Below are positions 24,852-30,653 of a stretch of DNA of 30,653 nt, one piece after another. Every line of letters starts with the position of its first letter. Position 1 is the first letter of the stretch. Position numbers and translations under genes: made by a program. The DNA lies in contig JBDLTT010000052.1 of assembly GCA_039805725.1 (NCBI GenBank), positions 1-30,653 of the forward strand. The letters are read 5' to 3'. The stretch is from Fluviibacter sp039805725 (GTDB taxonomy: Bacteria; Pseudomonadota; Gammaproteobacteria; Burkholderiales; Rhodocyclaceae). The notes beneath the pieces are model-generated. The model saw only the letters and a program-made list of their open reading frames with translations, ran no database searches and had not been told where the DNA came from.

Positions 24852-26315
24852 TTAATCGACGTGATAGTTCGGCGCTTCTTTGGTGATCTGCACATCATGG
24901 ACATGCGACTCGCGTACGCCGGCCGAGGTGATTTCGACGAACTGGGCACGCTTGTGCATATCGGCGATGCTGGCGCAGCCCAGATAGCCCATCGACGAAC
25001 GCAACCCGCCCATCAGCTGGTGAATGACGGCCAGCACCGAGCCCTTGTAGGGCACACGACCCTCGATACCTTCCGGCACAAACTTGTCGACATTGGCCGT
25101 GTTGTCCTGGAAGTAACGGTCACTGGAACCGGCCTGCATAGCCCCCAGCGAGCCCATACCGCGATAACTCTTGTAGGAGCGGCCCTGGAACAGTTCGACT
25201 TCGCCCGGCGCTTCTTCGGTACCGGCGAAGAGACCCCCCAGCATCACGCAGTTGGCGCCCGCAGCAATCGCCTTGGCAATATCACCCGAGAAGCGGATGC
25301 CACCATCGGCGACCAGCGGTACGCCCGTACCACGCAGCGCCTTGGCCACATTGGCGATGGCCGTGATCTGTGGCACGCCCACACCGGCCACGATCCGGGT
25401 CGTACAGATCGAACCGGGGCCAATACCGACCTTGACGCCATCGGCACCATGATCGATCAGCGCCCGCGCCGCATCGGCCGTAGCAATATTGCCGCCGATG
25501 ACCTGCACTTGCGGGTAATTCTTTTTGACCCACTGCACGCGATCGAGCACGCCTTGCGAGTGGCCATGCGCCGTATCAACGACGACCAGATCGACACCGG
25601 CCTCAACCAGCAGTTCGACGCGTTCTTCGGTACCGGCGCCCACACCGACGGCGGCGCCAGCGCGCAGACGACCCGCAGGATCCTTGGCTGCGTTCGGGTG
25701 CTCGGTGGCCTTGAGAATATCTTTCACGGTAATCAGACCGCACAGCTCGAACGCGTCATTGACGACGAGCACGCGCTCGATACGATGCTGATGCATCAAG
25801 GCTTTGGCGTCTTCGATGCTGCCGCCTTCACGAACCGTCACCAGCTTCTTCTTCTGGGTCATGATCTGACGGACGGCCTGATCAAGGTTGGTTTCGAAAC
25901 GTAGATCGCGGTTAGTGACGATGCCGACAACCTTGCCGCCCTTATCGACCACCGGCAGACCGGAAATCCGGTGACGACGTGTCAGCTCGAGGACATCGCG
26001 CACCATCATGTTCGGATTGATCGTAATCGGATCCTTAAGGACACCCGATTCGTAACGTTTCACCTTGGCCACTTCGGCGGCCTGTTGCGCCGGCGTCAGG
26101 TTTTTATGAATGATGCCGATGCCACCTTCCTGCGCCAGGGCGATGGCCAGACGACCTTCGGTCACCGTATCCATGGCGGCCGACAGCAATGGCATGTTAA
26201 GCGTAATGTCGCGCGTCAGGCGGGTTTGCAGGGAAACATCGCGCGGAAGAATTGCGGAGTGCGCCGGTACGAGCAAAACGTCGTCAAAAGTCAGCGCTTT
26301 CTGTATTAACTGCAT
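24852..26315 (-). CDS. guaB: Inosine-5'-monophosphate dehydrogenase
   Basis: GuaB oxidises IMP to XMP with NAD, the committed step to GMP. The protein is 487 residues: N-terminal barrel part starting ALTFDDVLLVPAHS, tandem CBS domains at about 95-205, then the catalytic barrel with Cys304 in GPGSICTTR and the flap region (GMGSLGAMQ). The CBS pair is the site of ATP/GTP control in this family. A TTG five codons upstream could be read as a start, but the ATG at 26315 gives the family N-terminus. A perfect -10 box lies 29 bases upstream. guaA follows directly. Confidence 0.96.
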   Translation of the reverse strand: MQLIQKALTFDDVLLVPAHSAILPRDVSLQTRLTRDITLNMPLLSAAMDTVTEGRLAIALAQEGGIGIIHKNLTPAQQAAEVAKVKRYESGVLKDPITINPNMMVRDVLELTRRHRISGLPVVDKGGKVVGIVTNRDLRFETNLDQAVRQIMTQKKKLVTVREGGSIEDAKALMHQHRIERVLVVNDAFELCGLITVKDILKATEHPNAAKDPAGRLRAGAAVGVGAGTEERVELLVEAGVDLVVVDTAHGHSQGVLDRVQWVKKNYPQVQVIGGNIATADAARALIDHGADGVKVGIGPGSICTTRIVAGVGVPQITAIANVAKALRGTGVPLVADGGIRFSGDIAKAIAAGANCVMLGGLFAGTEEAPGEVELFQGRSYKSYRGMGSLGAMQAGSSDRYFQDNTANVDKFVPEGIEGRVPYKGSVLAVIHQLMGGLRSSMGYLGCASIADMHKRAQFVEITSAGVRESHVHDVQITKEAPNYHVD

Positions 26316-26343
26316 GGTCTCAAGCCCCAAGCCACAAAACGAT

Positions 26344-26349
26344 ATTATA
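26344..26349 (-). promoter_or_regulatory. Probable guaB-guaA promoter (-10 box)
   Basis: TATAAT on the minus strand (26349-26344) is preceded at 17 bases by AAGACG, sharing only GAC with the -35 consensus. The expected start lies near 26337, leaving a leader of about 22 bases before guaB, too short for a riboswitch. Confidence 0.5.
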
Positions 26350-26378
26350 CGGAACTATCCTCCTCCCGTCTTGCCCTT

Positions 26379-26861
26379 ATGCTGTTTTCCAAACCGGTCC
26401 GAACAACCAAACGAACGCTGTTAGGTGCCATGTTGCCGAGTCTTTTTGTCGGTCTATGCGTCTTATCACCTGGCCATGGCTGGTGCCAGCTGCAGTCCGG
26501 TCGGGATTCGGCGGGCAATCTCTGGCTAAGCGATCAGAGCCTGCCGGCGGGGATACAGCCGGGGCCGCTGGAGCTGGACCAGGTCATGAGCCTCACCCCG
26601 GAAACCCGGCCGGTTAACAGCAGCAGCCCTGCAGCGCCACCGGAACGTTCGCCCGTGACCCAGCAACGGATGACCGCCGATGAATCGGCAACCTGCCGCA
26701 GTATCGACAAGCGTTATGAGGAAACCCGGATCAACCTGGCCAATATCGAACGTGACAAGGCCAGCGGCAAGGTGTTGATTCCCAACTCCGGGCTGGTCAC
26801 GATCCGTCAGAACCTGGCATCTTTGGAGCGTCTGAAAGCGCTCTGCCCTAAAAGTCCCTAG
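26379..26861 (+). CDS. Small exported protein, DUF4124-like, function unknown
   Basis: This 160-residue protein has a basic start (SKPVRTTKR), a hydrophobic stretch at about 13-30 and a likely cleavage near residues 35-36, so it is probably periplasmic. The segment after cleavage (GRDSAGNLWLSDQSLPAG) recalls the DUF4124 pattern of a short beta unit with GN and SD, but the match is weak. A Pro/Ser-rich linker follows, then a helical C-terminal part (residues ~100-157) with two cysteines in TCRSIDKRYEE and KALCPKS that could form a disulphide. It is divergent from guaB and convergent with rnfH. No clear ribosome-binding site is seen before this ATG; a later ATG at codon 18 would remove the basic signal region. 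Confidence 0.72.
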   Translation: MLFSKPVRTTKRTLLGAMLPSLFVGLCVLSPGHGWCQLQSGRDSAGNLWLSDQSLPAGIQPGPLELDQVMSLTPETRPVNSSSPAAPPERSPVTQQRMTADESATCRSIDKRYEETRINLANIERDKASGKVLIPNSGLVTIRQNLASLERLKALCPKSP

Positions 26862-26867
26862 AACGAC

Positions 26868-27194
26868 CTAGGCTTCTCCCGACTCTCCGGCGTTGAGCTC
26901 GGCCGCACCGCGCTTCATGACCTTGCCTTCGGCGGCCTTCTGACGCCGAACCTCTTTCGGATCCGCGATCAAGGGGCGGTAAATCTCGACGCGATCACGT
27001 TCACGGAGGACGGTATCGGGCTTGACCAGCTTGGCAAAGACGCCAAGCTTGTTGCGACCACCCGGCTCGATATCCGGATACTTCTGCAGCAAACCGGAGG
27101 TTTCAACGGCCTGCTGCACGGTACTGCCTTCGGGCAGATCCAGGGTGATGAGTTCCTGACGTTCGGGGAGCGCGTAGATGACTTCGATTTTCAT
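26868..27194 (-). CDS. rnfH: RnfH-family ubiquitin-like-fold protein
   Basis: This 108-residue protein of the RnfH/UPF0125 family has a beta-grasp fold: KIEVIYALPERQELITLDL, GSTVQQAVETSG, then LGVFAKLVKPDTVLRERDRVEIYRPL, with the ending RPLIADPKE diagnostic for the family. Its biochemical role is unknown. The start overlaps the ratA stop as ATGA, so the two are translationally coupled, as in E. coli ratA-rnfH. About 25 charged residues form the tail. Confidence 0.92.
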   Translation of the reverse strand: MKIEVIYALPERQELITLDLPEGSTVQQAVETSGLLQKYPDIEPGGRNKLGVFAKLVKPDTVLRERDRVEIYRPLIADPKEVRRQKAAEGKVMKRGAAELNAGESGEA

Positions 27195-27625
27195 GAACCG
27201 TAAACCTGTGCGGCCCGCTGTACGAAGGCCTCGATAAAAGTGTTGGCGATCCGGCTGAAGACCGGACCGATGATCTTTTCGAAGAGCTTACTTGAAAATT
27301 CGTAGCTCAACCGGAATTCGATCTTGCAGGCATTCTCGCCTAGGGGCTTGAAGTGCCAGGTGCCGTCAAAGCGGCGAAACGGGCCGTCAACCAGCTTCAT
27401 GGTCATTGCCGTCGGGAATTGTTTGCTGTTTTCCGTTGTGAAATGCGATTTGACGCTGAGAAAGTCGATATGCAACGTGGCGACGGTTTTGTGGTCGTCC
27501 CGATACTTGAGTTCGGCCTTGGCGCACCAGGGGAGAAACTCGGTATAACGAGCAACATCATCGACCAGCGCATACATTTCTGCCGGTGTATGTTCGATCA
27601 GGACAGTTTTCTCGACGAGCGCCAT
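27191..27625 (-). CDS. ratA: RatA: START/COQ10-type lipid-binding-fold protein
   Basis: From the ATG at 27625 this is a 144-residue START-like protein: ALVEKTVLIEHTPAEMYALV, RYTEFLPWC, FDGTWHFKPLG and LFEKIIGPVFSRIANTFIEAF are conserved in the YfjG/RatA and COQ10 family. E. coli RatA was described as a toxin that blocks 70S ribosome assembly, while the family resemblance points to ubiquinone binding; both are family knowledge. A longer reading from 27835 would cross smpB and is rejected. It is divergent from smpB, a layout shared with E. coli, and coupled to rnfH. Confidence 0.92.
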   Translation of the reverse strand: MALVEKTVLIEHTPAEMYALVDDVARYTEFLPWCAKAELKYRDDHKTVATLHIDFLSVKSHFTTENSKQFPTAMTMKLVDGPFRRFDGTWHFKPLGENACKIEFRLSYEFSSKLFEKIIGPVFSRIANTFIEAFVQRAAQVYGS

Positions 27626-27647
27626 GGCTGCATTAGTGAATGAGATT

Positions 27648-27668
27648 GCTAGAATGCCGTATTCTAGC
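27648..27668. promoter_or_regulatory. Perfect palindrome of two facing -10 boxes between ratA and smpB
   Basis: GCTAGAAT (27648-27655) and ATTCTAGC (27661-27668) form a perfect eight-base inverted repeat with five bases between. The left arm is a -10 box (TAGAAT) for smpB with an extended TG at 27647-27648. The right arm is TAGAAT on the minus strand, pointing to ratA. Neither has a good -35. The leader for smpB would be about 50 bases. Confidence 0.55.
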
Positions 27669-27713
27669 GAAAAGCGGTCCATCGCCCCATACCTGCCCTT
27701 CTTCCACCGCCGT

Positions 27714-28163
27714 ATGAGCATTGTTTCGAACAAAAAAGCCTTCCACGAGTACTTTATCGAAGAACAATTCGAGGCGGGGGTGTCGCTGGAGGGCTGGGAA
27801 TGCAAGGCGATCCGGGCCGGCCGCGTGCAAATCAAGGAAGCGTATGTCGTCGTAATGGAAGGCGAGCTCTACCTGATCGGTATGCATATCACGCCACTGA
27901 TTTCGGCATCGTCACACATCAAGCCCGATGCCACCCGTACCCGCAAGCTGCTGCTGCACCGGCGCGAGATCGACACGCTGATCGGCAAAGTAGAGCGTGC
28001 CGGTTTCGCGCTGGTGCCCATCGATCTGCACTACAGCAAGGGGCGGATCAAAGCACAGATCGGTCTGGCCAAGGGCAAGAAACTGCACGACAAGCGCGAC
28101 AGCGAAAAGGAAAAGGACTGGAAGCGCGAACAAGGTCGTCTGCTTAAAACGCAGGTTCGTTAA
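27714..28163 (+). CDS. smpB: SsrA-binding protein SmpB
   Basis: SmpB carries tmRNA to stalled ribosomes for trans-translation. The protein is 149 residues from the ATG at 27714, a common length; an in-frame ATG at 27624 overlaps the ratA start and adds 30 unconserved residues. Family segments are FIEEQFEAGVSLEGWECKAIR, split over the first two beta strands, then SSHIKPDATRTRKLLLH, and the basic tail KGKKLHDKRDSEKEKDWKREQ, which folds in the mRNA channel. The ssrA gene itself is not in the window. It is followed after 11 bases by the channel gene on the same strand. Confidence 0.96.
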   Translation: MSIVSNKKAFHEYFIEEQFEAGVSLEGWECKAIRAGRVQIKEAYVVVMEGELYLIGMHITPLISASSHIKPDATRTRKLLLHRREIDTLIGKVERAGFALVPIDLHYSKGRIKAQIGLAKGKKLHDKRDSEKEKDWKREQGRLLKTQVR

Positions 28164-28174
28164 GAGAATAAATC

Positions 28175-28816
28175 ATGCTGATTCCCGTTCAACTGGCGCA
28201 AGCCAATGATGCGCTGATTTACGGCCTGGGCCTGGCTGCGTCGATCACCTGTGCGCTGACCGGTGTGCTGGTCGCCCGTGATAAAGGCGTTGACCTCTTT
28301 GGCGCGCTGATGGCTGGTATCGCCACCTCGCTGGGCGGCGGTACCGTGCGCGATCTGCTCCTTGGCCGCAAGGTGTTCTGGATGGCTGATGAAACCTACC
28401 TCTGGTTTACGGTCGTCACGGCTGCTCTGACGTTTTTCATCACCCGTGTGCGCCACTTGCCCGAAAACCTCTTTCTGATTCCCGATGCGATTGGTCTCGC
28501 ACTATTTGCCATCGTTGGCACTCAGGTGGCGCTGGATTGGAATATGCCCTGGTTCACGGCCAGCCTATTGGGTGTGGTGACGGCGGTTTTCGGCGGGCTG
28601 CTGCGCGATGTGATGATTAACGAAGTACCGCTCGTCTTCTCAAGCGAACTGTACGCGACCGCCGCCTGGATCGGTGCAATGGCCTTAATCATTCTCGATG
28701 CGCTTGGCGTCCACGCCACCCTCGCCGCCTGGATCGGTATTGCTGTCTGTATCGCCGTGCGCCTGATCGCGATTCGCTGGAAGGTCACGCTGCCCCGCTT
28801 CAAGCATCACGGATAA
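28175..28816 (+). CDS. TRIC-type trimeric cation channel family protein (UPF0126, YadS/YicG-like)
   Basis: This 213-residue inner-membrane protein has about seven hydrophobic segments and two internal repeats, each with a glycine-rich kink and Arg-Asp: GGGTVRDLLLGR (residues 54-65) and FGGLLRDVMINEVP (138-151). Those are the marks of prokaryotic TRIC channels, which conduct potassium or other monovalent cations. The short N-terminus LIPVQLAQANDALIYGLG starts just before the first helix. It follows smpB closely and converges on ppsA. The physiological role in bacteria is not settled. Confidence 0.92.
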   Translation: MLIPVQLAQANDALIYGLGLAASITCALTGVLVARDKGVDLFGALMAGIATSLGGGTVRDLLLGRKVFWMADETYLWFTVVTAALTFFITRVRHLPENLFLIPDAIGLALFAIVGTQVALDWNMPWFTASLLGVVTAVFGGLLRDVMINEVPLVFSSELYATAAWIGAMALIILDALGVHATLAAWIGIAVCIAVRLIAIRWKVTLPRFKHHG

Positions 28817-28848
28817 AAAAAACCGGCGCGCATTGCGGCGCCCCGGTT
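28815..28848 (-). terminator. Rho-independent terminator of ppsA
   Basis: On the minus strand AACCGG and CCGGTT (28843-28848 and 28821-28826) enclose a GC-rich imperfect stem, followed by eight T (28822-28815). The T run abuts the stop codon of the channel gene; on the plus strand no T run follows, so it serves mainly ppsA. Confidence 0.75.
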
Positions 28849-28868
28849 CTGTTGCAGTGGTACCGGAT

Positions 28869-30653
28869 CTAGGCGCTGAGTCGGGCGATGCGCTGCCAGG
28901 TGTCAACGACCGTATCCGGGTTCAGAGAAATGCTGGCAATGCCCTTTTGGGTCAGCCATTCAGCCAGATCCGGATGATCTGACGGGCCCTGACCGCAGAT
29001 ACCTACATACTTGCCGGCTTTGTTACACGACTCGATGGTGCGTTCGAGCAGGATCTTGACGGCCGGATCGCGTTCATCGAACAACGAAGCCACCAGACCC
29101 GAGTCACGATCCAGACCCAGCGTTAGCTGCGTCAGATCGTTCGAGCCGATCGACATACCGTCGAAATATTCGAGGAACTGATCGGCGAGTAGCGCGTTTG
29201 ATGGAATTTCGCACATCATGATCAGTTTGAGATCGTGTTCGCCGCGACGCAGGCCATGGCTGGCCAGCAGTTTTTCCACTTCGGCTGCTTCGCCCAGTGT
29301 ACGGACGAAAGGCACCATGAGTTGCACGTTGGTATAGCCGAAGATTTCACGCACGGTGCGCATGGCCCTGCATTCCATCGCAAAGCAATCCTGAAACGAT
29401 TGCGCAATGTAACGCGACGCGCCGCGGAAGCCCAGCATCGGATTTTCTTCTTCGGGTTCGTACAAGTCACCACCGAGCAGCTTGCGATATTCGTTCGACT
29501 TGAAGTCCGATAGACGGACAATGACCGGCTTTGGCCAGAAAGCCGCGGCAATCGTGGCCACGCCTTCGACCAGCTTATCGGTGAAAAAGCTGACCGGATC
29601 GGCATAACCGCGGGCGCGACGTTCAATCTCTTCGCGCTTGCTGGCCGGCAGACGATCGATCTCCAGAATCGCCTTCGGGTGGATCCCGATGATGTTGTTG
29701 ATGATGAATTCGACGCGAGCCAGACCCACACCATCGTTGGGCAACTGCGCAAAATCGAAGGCCAGTTCCGGGTTACCTACGTTCATCATGATCTTGACCG
29801 GGATCTTCGGCAGTTCGCCGAGGTCGCGTGTCGTCACTTCATATTCCTGAGCGCCACGATACACATGACCGGTGTCGCCTTCGGCACAGGACACCGTGAC
29901 CACCTCACCTTCGGTCAGCGTGTCCGTCGCGTCACCGCAACCGACAATCGCCGGGATCCCCAGTTCACGCGCGATGATGGCGGCGTGACAGGTACGCCCC
30001 CCCCGGTTCGTCACAATCGCTGAAGCACGCTTCATGACCGGCTCCCAGTTCGGGTCGGTCATATCGGCGACGAGAACGTCACCCGGCTTCACGCTGTTCA
30101 TTTCAGCCGGATCACTGACCACGCGCACCGGGCCTACACCGATCTTCTGACCGATGGCGCGACCCGAGGCCAGAACCTTACCGTAGGACTTCAGCGCATA
30201 CTTTTCAACCTTGTCTTTTGACTCCTGCGACTTCACGGTTTCGGGACGGGCCTGCAGGATGTACAGGCGACCATCGGTGCCGTCACGACCCCACTCGATA
30301 TCCATCGGACGCTCGTAGTGCTTTTCAATGATGTCGGCAAAGCGCGCCAGTTCGAGCACCTCTTCATCGCGGATCGAGAATTGATGCCGCTCGGCTTCAG
30401 CCACATCGACCGTGTGCGTCGACTTGCCGGCAACCTTGTCGGTCGAAAAGATCATCTTGATCAGCTTCGAGCCCAGATTACGGCGAATAACGGCCGGGCG
30501 GCCCTCGCGCAGCATCGGCTTGTGCACATAGAACTCGTCCGGGTTCACCGCACCCTGCACCACGGTTTCGCCCAGACCATACGACGAGGTCACGAAGATG
30601 GCATCACGAAAACCCGACTCGGTATCGAGTGTGAACATCACACCCGCCGCACC
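28869..30653 (-). CDS. ppsA: Phosphoenolpyruvate synthase PpsA (5' end outside window)
   Basis: PpsA converts pyruvate, ATP and water to PEP, AMP and phosphate for gluconeogenesis. About 594 C-terminal residues of the usual ~790 are visible; the reading frame stays open to the right edge (GAAGVMFTLDTES), so the N-terminal ATP-grasp part is cut. Visible parts: the end of the ATP-binding domain (GLGETVVQGAVNPDEF, DIEWGRDG, LYILQARPET), the phosphohistidine domain with the carrier His (29985-29987) in GGRTCHAAIIARELGIPA, and the PEP-binding barrel (GLARVEFIINNIIGIHP, MLGFRGASRY, GMSIGSNDLTQL, GICGQGPSDHP). It ends in a terminator shared with the intergenic gap to the TRIC gene. Confidence 0.96.
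   Translation of the reverse strand, partial: GAAGVMFTLDTESGFRDAIFVTSSYGLGETVVQGAVNPDEFYVHKPMLREGRPAVIRRNLGSKLIKMIFSTDKVAGKSTHTVDVAEAERHQFSIRDEEVLELARFADIIEKHYERPMDIEWGRDGTDGRLYILQARPETVKSQESKDKVEKYALKSYGKVLASGRAIGQKIGVGPVRVVSDPAEMNSVKPGDVLVADMTDPNWEPVMKRASAIVTNRGGRTCHAAIIARELGIPAIVGCGDATDTLTEGEVVTVSCAEGDTGHVYRGAQEYEVTTRDLGELPKIPVKIMMNVGNPELAFDFAQLPNDGVGLARVEFIINNIIGIHPKAILEIDRLPASKREEIERRARGYADPVSFFTDKLVEGVATIAAAFWPKPVIVRLSDFKSNEYRKLLGGDLYEPEEENPMLGFRGASRYIAQSFQDCFAMECRAMRTVREIFGYTNVQLMVPFVRTLGEAAEVEKLLASHGLRRGEHDLKLIMMCEIPSNALLADQFLEYFDGMSIGSNDLTQLTLGLDRDSGLVASLFDERDPAVKILLERTIESCNKAGKYVGICGQGPSDHPDLAEWLTQKGIASISLNPDTVVDTWQRIARLSA

Noticed and set aside
24861..25904. 347-codon plus-strand open frame opposite guaB
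   Set aside because: Antisense shadow; guaB is complete on the minus strand.
27191..28163. ratA-rnfH with smpB as a toxin-antitoxin or defence locus
   Set aside because: This is a conserved housekeeping neighbourhood in proteobacteria. RnfH is not an established antitoxin and nothing mobile is present.

Overview
The window looks like a chromosomal core region of a betaproteobacterium. Rhodocyclales or a close relative is the most likely placement. The reasons are a class I polyhydroxybutyrate (PHB) module phaC-phaB-phaR, the string bamD | rluD-pgeF, the block gloB | yafS-rnhA-dnaQ, and guaB-guaA close to ratA-rnfH | smpB. This placement comes from remembered gene order, not from a search. 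Coding density is very high, no non-coding gap exceeds about 170 bases, and I see no tRNA, rRNA, CRISPR array, insertion sequence or phage gene.

Layout. 1-7583: the 5' part of rimO, then a complete tripartite RND efflux operon read leftward (membrane fusion protein, GTG-initiated RND pump, outer-membrane lipoprotein), with a divergent TetR/AcrR-type repressor. Between them lies an AcrR-like operator flanked by -10 boxes on both strands. 7596-11783: PHB block, read leftward as ZIP metal transporter > phaC > phaB > terminator > phaR > terminator. phaC overlaps the ZIP gene by an ATGA. 11784-14480: pgeF and rluD leftward, bamD rightward. 14493-20176: gloB leftward, then yafS-like methyltransferase, rnhA, dnaQ, tex and an ArsC/YffB-like gene rightward. 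20184-23247: a stand-alone 640-residue radical SAM protein of unknown function, divergent from a patatin-like hydrolase. 23262-26315: the guaB-guaA GMP operon. 26379-28816: a small exported protein, rnfH-ratA leftward, smpB and a TRIC-type channel rightward. 28869-30653: phosphoenolpyruvate synthase, cut by the right edge.

How the genes fit together. PhaB and PhaC make PHB from acetoacetyl-CoA, PhaR is the usual granule-sensing repressor, and neither a phaA thiolase nor a phasin gene is present here. The PhaB cofactor loop carries acidic residues where the NADPH-specific Cupriavidus enzyme, as I recall it, has arginines, which suggests NADH use. Most other genes are housekeeping: outer-membrane assembly, ribosome modification and rescue, replication fidelity, purine synthesis and gluconeogenesis.

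No new multi-gene system stands out. The most unusual items are the radical SAM protein with a CX4CX2C cluster motif, the PhaB cofactor loop, candidate operators at phaB and phaR, the ZIP-phaC coupling, a membrane fusion protein with a long N-terminal extension and transmembrane anchor, and a perfect palindrome formed by two facing -10 boxes between ratA and smpB.
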